Source of the DNA: Hydractinia symbiolongicarpus
Lineage: Eukaryota; Cnidaria; Hydrozoa; Anthoathecata; Hydractiniidae
Reading direction: 5' to 3'
NCBI RefSeq assembly: GCF_029227915.1
Contig: NC_079879.1
Location: forward strand, 4,960,001-5,024,000
Length of the DNA stretch: 64,000 nucleotides
Positions 35,162 through 46,978 of the stretch are shown here, in pieces; within the stretch, counting starts at the first letter, position 1; each line of letters begins with the position of its first letter. The notes beneath the pieces were generated by a model. The model was not told the origin of the DNA. It ran no database searches and saw nothing but the letters and a program-made list of their open reading frames with translations. The position numbers and the translations under genes were made by a program.

Positions 35162-38100
35162 ATGGCAAAACGTCAGTTAACTTTATTCAGCGAATTTGCG
35201 ACGGAAATGAAACTTTATTCACAACCAAAAAATGAGTATCAAAAATTTTAAACATGTTTTTCTCCAAAAACAGTGCTAGTGGTAAAACAAAAGAAGCTTT
35301 AAAAAAATCATCTGATAAGCTTTGGAAAGTGGTATTTCTTTGTTTTTATTATTATTTTATTATTTTATTATTATTTATGATTAGAAGTTTTTATGAGAAG
35401 AGATCAGACTCCCAAAACTAAAAGCAAATTTTTCAAAACTTCGGCTCCAAGAATCGGAGAAGCATCAAATGCAGTCTCAGAAAAAACTGACGAATCCAGT
35501 ATTGATTTTCAATGTGTATCAAGCACTCCATCTTTTTCTACTTCCACGAGTGTCAGTTCTTCGTTCGCTAACCCTGCGTCAGTGAAAAACAAGAGAAAGC
35601 TTGAAACTGCAAAAAATATCTTTTCGTTAAGCGGTAGTTGGTTCCGTAAAGACTCTAAATTAAAACAACGTCTCAATGATGTTGAAAAAATATCAAGTAA
35701 AATTCTAAAATTACTGAAAAATATGAAAAGTATAAAAATTACCGCAAATAATGGAATGTATCAAATCTTATAGCTAACATCCAAAAGAAAGAAAATTTTA
35801 TATGCCGGACCATCCCTCTCCTGTCGAATTTAATTAAACATGTTGGTGATAACACGTTTCTCAATAATTTGAAACGTCGTATCACACAAATAAGGGCAAC
35901 AAGAATCAGTAAAATAGATCCGTCGGATGACTTTCATATTGCCGGCACAAATGATACATCTCTATCCTGGGAAGAAAGTATCGATAACCTGATAGAAGCC
36001 ACAAGTTTACATGAATACATCAAGCCATTCTCATGGAAGCTCATTTTTAAACTATCAGAGTTCCTTCAAAATGTTACATCAGTTTCAGAGGAATTTTTGA
36101 CAAAAAAGTTCTCCATTGCTGATGATAAACACACCCTATTAAGAAAACACATGCTTAGCTTGTTTCCAGTTATGCATATTAAATTCGCAAAGTTCACAGC
36201 TTATGTCAATATTTGGCAAATAGGCTTGGACACAAACATTGAGCATCTGGAAGAAAAAGAAGAAACAAGCTCAACAAATGATAATAAAAACAATATGCGA
36301 TCAGGAGAGAATCAAACGGATGAGCCACACGAAAAGGTTGGCAGACCTCTAATTATTCAATATCCTGACATTATTCACAACCTTTGTGAAATCACATGGT
36401 AATGTCGCACAAGAGCAACAACATAACTACACTTCCCAGTCTGCAGGTGTAAGTTTCAAGGACGTGTGAAACCACTTACTTAAGGCAATACCGGAACTGG
36501 GTGAATGTGGAATTTCACTCAATGCTGTTGGATATCTCTTTGGTCCACCCAACAAAGCAGCTAATACATAGCTACACATTATACAAAGGTTATGTTGCGG
36601 CTAAGGTACCACAAAACAATATTAGAAAGAAAAACAAAAACGCGCATTTTCTTTTTGCTAGAGTAAAATACAGACGTGAATTAGCAGCTATGTTTTCCAA
36701 CAATTTAAGTGTAATGTCTGCAGATTGCATGAATCAGTTGCGGTGCTCTTCAAACACCACAACTTCAGGTTACCACCAAATCAGTCATCGATTCATGGAA
36801 GATGATGGACCAAGCGTATTCGACCATGATTTTCCAGTTCCAAGATATTTGATAAAACCAAGTGGCATGGAACCGTGCAGCAAAAAAAATTCGGACCCTA
36901 TTCTCTGATACCATTGTAACAACAATGACACTTCCGACAACGTGGAAGATATATTAGCTGATATAGTTTCTGCTGTATCTGAATCAGTGATTAAAAATCC
37001 TAACGAGGATTTTGTTGTGGATTCACATGGTGGGAAACATATTAAACTCCACACAGTGGTCCCAGCTTCGTTTACTTGAGATCGTCAAAGCTCTTAAGTG
37101 TGAATATGGAAACTCACAATAGGGATATTAAGTCACTTATGGAAAAAATCAAAAGTGAGAACAAAAAAGATGTCCTTCTTTTACCTGATAGAGGTCATGA
37201 CCGAAGCCAGCAATCATACCCTAATTTGTATTTTTACTACAAGTTGTGGAAAGAACATGACTTGGATATGATAATTGTATGGTCTTTCGCACCAGACTAT
37301 TCTGCTTACAATCCCATAGAACATTTGTGGTCGCCACTTTCTTGAGCTGGGGTGCCGGGAAACCCCTTTGCAGATGACGATGAATGACCTCCTGCATACC
37401 TGTCACTTCCACCAGCAGATAAATTGCAGAAAGAAATTTCTGTTTTTGATTGAGAAATGCAAAAGGTAAAGCTGCATTGGGATGGCAAAGACTTAGATGG
37501 TTGGCTAATTTTAACACAAGTCGTAGAATCAAAGGAATGTCTTGACATTGGTGAAATGGAATATAATTTGGTCCATGAAAATTGTATATTTAACTTCAGC
37601 ATTCAACTTACCCACCAAATTTAAAGAAATTCATAGGACTTTCAACGAAATCATAAAAATACTGATTGACGCAGCTGCGAAATAATGATTAAAAAGTGTG
37701 GTTCTTGCAAGTACTGTACAGAAAATCATATTTAAAGTACGGCGTTATTCAATTTTATCGAAACACACACCATCTTCGACCCACAGCCCTCACATGCAAT
37801 AGAAGGTTCTCTTAGGACCTTTTTGAAAATGACTGAAATTGAAAAAAAGGACCTCGTATTACCAAACACTTATTTCCAAAACAAAAACAAAAAGAAACTT
37901 GTGCGGAGTAATATTTGTCCTGTGTGGGTGTTTTCTTCAGAGACAGAAATGAAAAGGCACTTCAAATTGAACCACCCAAAGCATAAAATGCCACCATCCA
38001 AATCTTTAGTCAATGCTGACAAAAACGTAGTGTTAGCTAGAAAAGGGAAATGCCCAGATAAGACCTACGTTTCTTCTTTCAAAACGTACCATCAGTTGCT

Positions 38101-38463
38101 GAAGTATAAAAAAACTACCAGACATGTAGGATACAAGAAAAGAAGCTCTGATAATTTCAAAGCAGGGGTAAAGTCTAAGCAATTAAAGCTGATGGCGTTT
38201 TTTGTCAAGTCTTCTTTTAACAAGAAAAATGTTAGCATTTCATCAGTCACCAATCGAACGGACGACGACAACTTTGAAGGTTCAAGTCACAAAATGTTTG
38301 CGCTTTATGCCAAGAAGAGGAACCACCCAACATGAAAGAAAGTGCAAACACAATCAATTGGGTGTGTTGTAATATCTGCGATCAATGGTATCATAACGTT
38401 TGTGTTGTAATTGAAATAGCCTCTGGTTTCGATGTGTTTACCTGTATGGACTACGAGAAATGA
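35162..38463 (+). pseudogene. Wrecked DDE transposase-like gene with C2H2 and PHD remnants
   Basis: Open pieces at 35162-35251, 35393-35773, 35869-36402, 36501-36908, 37076-37345 and 37823-38335 read in one direction but are broken by stops and frameshifts. A conserved block LLLPDRGHDRS followed by APDYSAYNPIEHLWSPLS resembles the DDE catalytic part of invertebrate transposases whose usual form is DGGPDWS; the aspartate context is altered here. Further on a C2H2-like finger (VFSSETEMKRHFKLNH) and a PHD-like end (WVCCNICDQWYHNVC) are seen. It sits immediately upstream of ZCCHC4. Terminal repeats were not found. The family assignment is by motif resemblance only. Confidence 0.6.
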
Positions 38464-39600
38464 CTTCGGAATGTACATTTTTTACACTTAGATATTTTTT
38501 TACTAACCGCATTGTTACGATTATATCCTTCTGTTTCGTTTTATTTATAAAGACCATTGAGCAACCTCAACCCCAGGCACTCTTTGTTCTTTACATAATA
38601 TAGAGTCGGAGGTACCACAGAGTCTATCATGCTTTAAAGTATATTCTGCAAATTATCTACTCCGTAGTGCCGACCTGATAGGCTGTGTTATGAGCAGTTT
38701 GCTTATGTAGCTATATCTAGCTACGTAAATGATTTTTGACTCTTCCCGTAGATCTATCTATTTATCTATGCCCGTTAGATAGATATGCATATTTTACATA
38801 GCTAGCCTCACAAATATTGAGGGATATCACGGCTGTTTTACTACGGTCAAACCGCGAACAAAATTAAAATGGCTTCCACAAATTTTTTTGAAATTTTGCA
38901 TTTTATCATTTTTGAAAATATTGAAACCTTTTTTGTATTGCTTTAATTTTACTGAAATAAAAAGTATTAAAACGATCTATTCTCCTTTTTAAATATATAA
39001 ATATGTTATACATGTGTGTTATGGATTTCAAGCTACTTTGTTGAACAAAACACACAAAACTAAAAAAAATTATTTTTGGTGAAGTATACCATCTTTTCAA
39101 ACTTGTGCCAATGCCGCGCTACTAGCTACAGACTTGAAATTTGGCATGAGGGCCTGGAAACATGGTTCTATCAGCCGGTACCATGCACCGTTCGTCTCGC
39201 AAACTATAAACTACTTAATTTTTAAGTTAAGTTCTTCTTTAGGCGCTAAAAAAGAGGAGAAAAAGTTGCCAAAGTGGTGCACGGCAATTTGATGTAGTTT
39301 CTGTCTAATTAAATAAGTAATCTAATATTCTAAGAAAGTCACAGCTATGGCGTTTAATGTTTTGGTAAGTATGGCTTTTTCAAAAAAATTACGGCGGCCC
39401 GGTGTTTACTTTGGACTTGATTGCTTGAACGGGGAATCCTAGTTCAAAACCAGAATTTTTTAAAAGTGTTGGAATAAGCGAGACAACGGTGTCTTAGCAA
39501 TTTTGAAGCTAACTAAAGGTTGGCAGACCAGAGGTAAGGACAAAACAGTAAACTACTTTATTTTGCAGGGATTTAACATTTTTTTTTGCTATTTAATTAA

Positions 39601-40750
39601 CAACTAATTTAATTAGTTGTTCTACGGGCCTGACCAACCCTAATTTTCACGAAAACAAAAAAATAATATCAAGCAAAAAAGTTTTAAAGAAGAAAAAAAG
39701 GAAAAAAAACAAATTCTCATCCCATCTTGTGAAAATATAATGACCATAGAATGATGTTATTTTTAGTTGGTTGAATGTCAACAAGGTGAATCAACAACGT
39801 TACTTTACTTAGGACCACTGTTGTTAAGGCCACTGGAAGCTGATTTTTTGTTCATGGTAATTTGTTGTGATAAAACAAAAATGCACGATGTGCTAATTTT
39901 GTAATCACAAAAATAGTTACGTGGTTAAACAGAAGTTTTTAAATTTTTATGTGATTTACAAAAATTAGCTACTTTCGCTAAAATAGTTATAATACAAGCG
40001 AGAAACAAGACAGATTATTGTCATAAACCCTCCTTCGTTATGATTAATATACATGTTTAAAATTACGCTAGCTAAACCGTAATACAACAAGACTTTAGTC
40101 GATACCATTTAGGAAAAATAATTAAAACAAGATAGAATACGCTTGTCGTAACACCCTCCTACGTTATGGATTTTAAAAAAAAATGATTCTACCGCTGTGA
40201 AAGACTTTATATATTCTCAACTAAACAACCATAGTCTGAAAAAGAATTTGAACTTAAATTTAGATTTTACTATAAAACTGCGCAAAAAACATTAAACACT
40301 AAAATTGTTTTTTATTATTTTAAGTAGGAGAAGAATAACTTGCTGTATAAGTTTCGAAACAGCGCAAATACAACCTGCTGCAAAATAATACAAGTATAGT
40401 CTGTACAACTTTCAAAACAACACAAGAAAAATTCTTGCTGCATAAATTTTAAAAATAAGTTTTTTAGCATGCAAGTATTTTTATCTTTTCACCTTGAGAA
40501 CTAGATATACATATTTTTTAGTTAGACAAATTATTATTTTTTCTTTGCAACTAAAAAATATAAACTGCGTGCGTTATGCAAAAATACATAGAAAAACTAT
40601 TGTCATAACAACCTCCTCCATTGTTATATTTATTATTTTTTTGTTGTTCCAACCATACATTCTCGAAAAAAATTATTTTTATTTCACTGACCGACTTACC
40701 GTAAGCTACTATCGACTTTGCCCGTAGAACAACTAATTAAATTGGAGTTG
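39601..40750. mobile_element. 1.15-kb element bounded by about 30-bp inverted repeats
   Basis: The left end CAACTAATTTAATTAGTTGT continuing to TCTACGGGC is matched in reverse by the right end GCCCGTAGAACAACTAATTA continuing to GGAGTTG. Inside are several related copies of a CATAACCCTCCTTCGTTATG-like segment (about 40020, 40143 and 40600). No transposase is visible, so it looks like a non-autonomous DNA transposon. Target duplication is not obvious. Confidence 0.65.
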
Positions 40751-41015
40751 CCTAAGATCACCCTTGATTTTAAGAAATTGTTTTATAGCTTGTAAAACTT
40801 CAAGCGTGGCTAATTGTTATCTTTTTTTAATCTTTTTTCTTCTGTTTTGTATTTTTTTGTAAAAAGTAGCTATTTTTTGGCCCTACAGTTTTGCATTTTG
40901 CATCGTGTTCTGTAGCTAAGTAATTTAATACTTCTTTTTTGTATTTAGTCAAGACTTCGGTGGGCTTTCTCAAGATGAAATTGTTGAAATCAAAGATGTT
41001 TATAGCTAGCTAGCT

Positions 41016-41052
41016 AGCACCCAATCTTGGCTTTATCACAAGATTGGGTGCT
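41016..41052. repeat. Perfect 14-bp-stem hairpin
   Basis: AGCACCCAATCTTG is followed after 9 bases by its exact reverse complement. It is preceded by a short GCTA repeat run. Confidence 0.85.
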
Positions 41053-41235
41053 ATTTTATAAAATTTATAAAGAAACACAAAATGATTGCTTTGTATACAT
41101 TTAATGGGTATTAATAAATAAACTATTTATGCACAACTAGCATTTTCTACTAGCATGATAAACTAGAATGTTGAAACTGTCGACTCTGAATGACGTTTTA
41201 TTTAATGTATCGATGTCACATATTTAGCCTGAAAA

Positions 41236-41600
41236 ACCTTAGGACCAAAAGTGACCCTTAGGACAATTTCAGACAGTTAAATATTTCATCTACATCATCT
41301 TTAATGGCCTCAGAATCCAAAGTAATGTTTTTTATTCAGTTAAACGAATTTTAAGCATACATTCAGGCTATAAAGGCTGTTTTTTACATATTTCTCACAT
41401 TTCACCCAAAAATAACCCTTTGGACAATTTCAGACAGACTAATACTTCATTTACATCATTTTTCATTGCCTTAAAATCCAAAGTAATGTTTTTTATTCAG
41501 TTAATAAACGAACTTTAAGCATGTATTGAGGCCCAAAAGACCGTTTTTCACATATTTCTCACATTTGGCCAAAAAAAAAACCTTTGGACAATTTCGGAAA
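41236..41600. repeat. Diverged tandem repeat, period 161-164 bp
   Basis: The marker GGACAATTTC recurs at 41261, 41422 and 41586, and the sequence between (including AATCCAAAGTAATGTTTTTT and CATATTTCTCACATTT) is clearly duplicated. At least two full copies and a partial third are present. Confidence 0.75.
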
Positions 41601-41904
41601 TAATAAAATTAAGAAATTTAATTCCAGATTTTTAACCTAACCTGTGGACCATAAAAAACATGTTTTCTTAACTTTATTCCAGAGATATTGTGGAAGAGAT
41701 TCATCTAAATGATAATTTTTAAGTCATTTTAGACATTTTGGCCTAAATTTACCAATTTCGGACAGGTGTCCAAAACAATTTATCTGAGATTATTATTCTT
41801 TTTACAGAATATAAAAATCTTCTTTCGTTCTTGAGATATCCTGTTTTAACTGAGAGGGTAAATCAAATTATTTTTTCGTAACATTTTTGTTCGCTCCGAA
41901 ACAG

Positions 41905-42205
41905 CCATGTATACCCTGTCTATTATTTCCAGGAGGGGCCATGGCTTAGATGGAGAGTCCTGGAGTAATGCTCATTTTGAGCGACACAGACCCAACTACG
42001 GCCCCGCTCTACTAGACAACTCCCGGCAACATCCAATGGCCCACACAGTGTGCCATCTCCCCAATTTCCTTCACATTGCTTGAATTAACCTGGGGCTTTT
42101 GTACCATTCACTCGCATATGTTGAATCGCCGTCAAGAGAAATCGAACCCTGGTCTCCTGCACAGAGTACAAGAGCGATAACCAGTAATCCACGGCGCGCA
42201 TTTTC
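41905..42205 (-). mobile_element. tRNA-derived SINE
   Basis: On the minus strand the head (42200-42123) has a box A-like TGGATTACTGG (42191-42181) and a box B-like GGTTCGATT (42148-42140) at tRNA spacing, and the ends CGCCGT and ACGGCG could pair as an acceptor stem. A unique GC-richer body follows (GGCACACTGTGTGGGCCATT to ATGGCCCCTCCTGG). These are the features of a Pol III tRNA-type SINE. The exact 3' end is uncertain. Confidence 0.6.
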
Positions 42206-42994
42206 TCCAAATGAAATCAAAACAACTAGCTAGCTACGTCATGCAAAAAGTGATCTAGCTACTGGACTTTGTTTTTTTCTGACAGTAATTTTAAATAAAG
42301 AATAAATAAAAAAAGTTATACAGCATAATTTATATCCCTGGCTGTAATATTGGGCGATGGGCCGTATATAAATTGGCGGGAACTCGCTCTAGCCTTTGAA
42401 GGGATATATAAGTTAGCCTGCTAGTTGTTTGAGGGGTAACAAAAGCACTTTTAGAGTCTTAAAGTTCCTATTTAAGCCACAGAAACCACAAATGGAACCT
42501 GCGACACCTCACTTAGACATGGGAGATGGGGCCAACGCTCTGGATTTACAATTTGAAAAAATTATCCTAAAAAAAATCAGTCAAAACAATTTCCCAACTA
42601 TTTTTGCAGTCTGACATTACAACTTACCATGTTCACAAAGTGGAGAATCTTGTTCTGTTTCGCTGTCAACTAAAGCATCCACACCAAAGGATCGATACAT
42701 TTTCAAGCCTTTGACCATGTGTTACACGCTACTTCATCCGCTCTGTTTGTTTTCGAATCCTTGCAGATCACCAATAAAAAGTAGTCCCCGAACCCGTGCT
42801 AAAAAAAGGCTGGAAGAAAATAGACACCCTGCTGTTTCCGAATTAAAAAAAGCAAAAAAAAAAAACCTGGGGATGAGATTGCATAGATGTATTGGTAAAC
42901 GCCATAAGTACTACTTTAAAAAACCAATTTTACTTTGAGCGCTCCCTTGTTGTAAAATGCATTTCATCGCTTGGATTGGCTTTAAAACCCTAAA

Positions 42995-43054
42995 GCCTGT
43001 AGCGTTTTTTGATATGAGAGGATGAAACGCGTCATATCAAAAAACGCTACAGGC
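42995..43054. mobile_element. Foldback element with perfect 23-bp arms
   Basis: The arms at 42995-43017 and 43032-43054 are exact reverse complements (GCCTGTAGCGTTTTTTGATA and on) with 14 bases between. The right side runs directly into CCCTGGGATCGAGGTTGA, the end sequence of the scattered MITE family. Confidence 0.8.
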
Positions 43055-44089
43055 CCTGGGATCGAGGTTGAATTCAGATTTACCCTGAACGTACACAAGG
43101 ACTTCCCCGCAAACACAGCGTATGGACACTGAAGGGATCGCAGAGTTACAATTAAAACTTTGCTTTAATAATTTTATTTTAATTTTATTGCTTTGTAGCT
43201 AGAATATGGTTATAATTTTTCATTGTGTTAAAGGTTACCTCCTGCGTTCTCTAGAAATCTTTTTATTTATTTAAAAAATCTTTATCCGTTCTCAAGATAT
43301 TTGTCTTAAAAGTTGCGCTAAATGTGCGAAATTATGACGTTATGAGTTAGCATTGAGCATAATTATGGTAACTAAATATTGAAATTAATATAAAATGTTC
43401 AAAACGCGTCAAAGTGAATGGCCAGAAAACATTTTTAACTCTATATGGCTTGTCAAAAATGTTAAATATAACACCCTCGCAGAGCATACTCATGACATTA
43501 TGCAAAATTAGTGAATTTTCTTAGTCAAAATGGTAAATAACATATCAAAAATTTTAAAAGATATATTGAAATCCCTAGACAAGCTTTTAAGCTCTTTCAT
43601 GTGCAATTAACTTTATTGTTCGCGGGAAGTAAGCTTTAAGTCAATTACTGTTTTAAGTTTTTAGGTTTATTATTACAATGGTCAACCTTGATCCCAGAGC
43701 CCGTTCTCTCTTTATTGCTTATCTGACGGCGAGATGAACATCTGTTGTCGAATCGGAGAAAATAAAAATCAAGCTGAGACAGAATTTGGTTTTATAATGT
43801 CTTGATACACCACCAATTCTAAACACTTTAAGTAGTAACTACCCAATAGCTGACCCCGATCAAATTCTAATGAAAAAGAAGTGATTTTTATGATACAAGG
43901 AAAAATTAGACTTGTGTTCATGATTCATAACAAAGTAGTGAACATTCCTTAACTATTTTAATCAACCGGGTAATTGGTAGCGCGGGAACAACAACCTCGT
44001 CCGCAGCAACGAGGTCCTGGAAATAACTATATATATAAAAAAAAGGTTTTAAGCATTTAAGTTAATCATACAATATACATATAAATAAG

Positions 44090-44974
44090 TTAATCAATAA
44101 TAGCTCTGGTTTTGCCAAAATTTTGTCCAGCCTGACTGGCTCCCTTGTTGTAGCCCGCTTGTAATCCAATATGACCTTCTCGTCCTGCTTTCAGTTGCTC
44201 TTCTGTAAATCCTCTCACGTTCTTTTCAGATTCTTTTGGTCCAATTCCAGGTAAACCAATTTTAGCAGCTTTTCTACCGAGTGCAAATATTCCATCAATC
44301 ACCTGCGCCATATTGGTAGCTTCATATAAAGCTACAGTTTGGAACATGTCATTCTTCACGCAACCGTTGTTGACACAAGCTTCAAGAAAATTACTAATGT
44401 TTTCCATTTGTTTAAAAGCGGCCTTGGATTCGTTTATCCGAGGTACACTGTTTGGAAATATTGCGTTTACCAACTTACAAAGAATAATACCATCTTTTAA
44501 TTTTTCGCTTACTTCTTGTGCTCCAGTTACGTCTTCTAAATCAGCGTCTGGAACAAAATGCATGATCCACTCCAAAGCTTCCTGCTCTATAAGACAACAA
44601 TGAAAGAAATATATAAAAAACAGACAACAAAGTTCAACAAAGTACAAATGTCTTTATACTTCTCCTGGAAGCAAGACATGCACGTAGACTTCAAATTTTC
44701 TCCTACAAAGTGTTTCTTTACTTTATGTGCAGCGTGAAAAATATGAGGCTTCTTTTTAAAAATGCAGAACGCAAACAAACAAACAAATTCGATTCAACGT
44801 TGTAGTCGCTAAAAAAATCTCACAGGAAAGTGAGTTTGGTCTTCTTAAATATTCCTATAAATTGTTTTTTTTTAGTTTTTTCGTCAATAATGTACCTCGT
44901 TCGACGTCATACTTGCTGTCGATAACGTCACTCACTTCAGCAGTCATTCCATATCCCTTCGGTCTTTCAGCCAT
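44090..44974 (-). CDS. Transgelin/muscle protein 20 (calponin family)
   Basis: This is a small actin-bundling protein of the cytoskeleton. Two exons, 44974-44896 and 44586-44090, join in phase 1 (donor GAG|GTACAT, acceptor TTATAG) to give 191 residues, close to the usual 190-200. The first exon encodes MAERPKGYGMTAEVSDVIDS. A single calponin-homology domain follows (EALEWIMHF, LKDGIILCKLVNAIFPNSVP, FKQMENISNFLEAC, LYEATNMAQVIDGIFALGR). One C-terminal calponin-like repeat is present (IGLQAGYNKGASQAGQNFG). The layout matches transgelin and MP20 rather than three-repeat calponin. It is complete, with no sign of decay. Confidence 0.92.
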
Positions 44975-46019
44975 GATGAATTTAACGTGTACAATCACTT
45001 AGAAAAGTGTACCACTGAATGGCGAAGGTGTGTTCTTGTTTTGCTAGGAATGGAGCTGTCCACGAAGCACTAAGTACGCTTATATGGTCTGTCATGAAAA
45101 GAAAAACAAGAAAACTTCTTAATCACCTTAAATAACAGTTCAAAAACTGTGTTTTGTCCTTGTATTTTATTTTGAATTAACAGACTCTGTCTTGGCCAAA
45201 AGATAAACAAGAAAATCCATTAAAGAACCGAGAATTCACTGTTAATAATATCTAGTGAATCGAAGAATACGATGATAAGCACTGTTGTAAACATGATTGT
45301 GTTGCAACTTTGTTCTCAGGCTTTTCCAATTAAGGCGCCTGCATAGAGTTTACATAGAACAATATGACACATTATTTAAAATTATTCAGTTTTTTTTATT
45401 TAATATCCGCAACAAACATAAACAAGTTTGTTGTTTACTGAAATGAGAGAATTAGAAGTGAAACCGCTGTGTGGGTAAATAAAAGGCTTGTCAATTTAAA
45501 ATTAAATTACAAAACCAGTTTTGTATAACAAAACCATCCTTCTCTGCCTTTTTTCAGATTGGCGAAAGGAAATTATATGATTGAAAAACCTTTCTATTCA
45601 CAAGAGACTATTTCCTTGATACCTGTCTAGAGATTGGAAATATAGCATTGCTAAATTTTTGTTTTTTATATATCATGGGTGGGAAGATAATGGTAGAATT
45701 GTTTTGATAACTAAAACTTCTATCATTCCACAATTTTTTATTGTAATTGTTAAGAAGTGAAAAGGTGTTCACTCTGTACAGTATTACATAGCAAATTTTA
45801 TTTGGAGTTTTTTCTATAAGAACAACCGTAGCAAATGTTTGAACCCTGTGTTTAAATGTGCAATTTCCAGCCCATTCTCCTTTTTGTGGATGTTTACGCA
45901 TACTTAATGGCAGAAATACTAGGCACGAAGTTGAGATTTGTGTGGCCATGTAGAACTCAACCTGTATAAAATACCCTCCTGATTGTGAATGAGAGTTGTT
46001 TGCAACGTAAAAAAAACAA

Positions 46020-46095
46020 GCTTCGTCCCCAGGGCTTTTTAGAGTTCTTTTACATCTGTCCCAATGTAAAAGCACAAAAACCCTGGGGACGTGCC
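46020..46095. mobile_element. MITE, CCTCGTCCCCAGGG-type ends
   Basis: The left end GCTTCGTCCCCAGGGC and right end AAACCCTGGGGACGTGCC are inverted relatives, with an inner TTTTACATCTGTCCCAATGT palindrome-like segment. Confidence 0.6.
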
Positions 46096-46138
46096 TAGAC
46101 TTATTTATAGTATTTTTATAAACCAGGGAACTTTTTTC

Positions 46139-46243
46139 CAACCTCGACCGCAGGGTACTTTGTATCTTTTTGTTCGTGTTTTCATGTTCGTATCGCCGTC
46201 CCGGATATGAGAAAGATACAAGACGCCCTGGGGACGAGGTTGA
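46139..46243. mobile_element. MITE, CAACCTCG-type ends
   Basis: The left end CAACCTCGACCGCAGGGTAC is matched in reverse by the right end GCCCTGGGGACGAGGTTG. ACTTTTT flanks both sides as a probable target duplication. An inner pair GTATCTTT / AAAGATAC extends the fold. Confidence 0.7.
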
Positions 46244-46978
46244 CTTTTTGCTTTTTACTTTGTTATATTTTTTGTGGTGATCAGTCTCAAACATCCGCAT
46301 GCTGTTTTCATGTGAAGGGAAGGATAACTATTTAATTAACATTGTAACAACTCATTAGGTTATATTCTATGATTTTATATTTTGTCTCTGTCATCATAGG
46401 TTGTGTTTCATCTATTCTTTTACAATTAAAAAAATTTTTTGGAGCTATCCTACGACTAATTACATTCTATAAACAATATATTTATATACAATATTTTTAC
46501 CACATATTTTGTACCATACTTCTTACAAATGCCGGCTTTCACTTACCAGTTTTTGTATATACAGACACAATTTATATTCCTGCGCATGCGCGTGATGTGA
46601 ACGATTTGGTACGATGTTAACCAATAGGTAGTCAAGAAGCCCTTATCAACTGGAATTATTTTACTGTTTACAGAATAATTTAGAGGTTTCAAACTAATCA
46701 CAAACAAGAAGAAAATCCTGTTGTTTCTTTTATTCTATACAAATGTTAAAATTTAACGTAAAATTCCCATGAATCAATGCGTGCACACAGGTTACGCCCG
46801 CCCGCTCGCGATACAAAAAGTGTTAAGTGAGCATGCACCTTAGCATGTAATTTTAAAATCTTTTGTTTCTAATACCGTGTTAATGTCAAGTAAGTGTATT
46901 CTCCAAGTTGGTATGTTCTTACAATTTTGTCGCTAAAACTGCTTATAGTTGCATCTATTGAAATGAGATTCCTGAGCA

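Larger units (their letters stand above)
38464..44089. other. Repeat-rich stretch between transposase remnant and transgelin
   Basis: No gene is supported in this 5.6 kb. It contains a 1.15 kb TIR element, a 14-bp hairpin, a three-copy diverged repeat, a tRNA-derived SINE, a 23-bp foldback and isolated MITE ends near 38562 and 43684. Short open frames at 42429-42614 and 42711-42938 lie in the SINE-adjacent area and show no domain. Confidence 0.5.
44975..46978. other. Intergenic stretch upstream of transgelin
   Basis: This holds the transgelin promoter and the 3' UTR of the ILEI-like gene. Two MITEs sit at 46020-46095 and 46139-46243. A 230-codon minus-strand frame at 45608-46300 runs straight through both MITEs and is treated as chance. 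Confidence 0.4.

Noticed and set aside
39352-39860. Plus-strand exon pair reading MAFNVL and then LVECQQGESTTLLYLGPLLL
   Set aside because: The splice signals look fair, but the second piece lies inside the 1.15-kb TIR element and no further exons or family match follow.
45608-46300. A 230-codon minus-strand open frame
   Set aside because: It reads through two complete MITEs and their inverted ends, has no domain and no homologue I recognise. Its length is best explained by chance.
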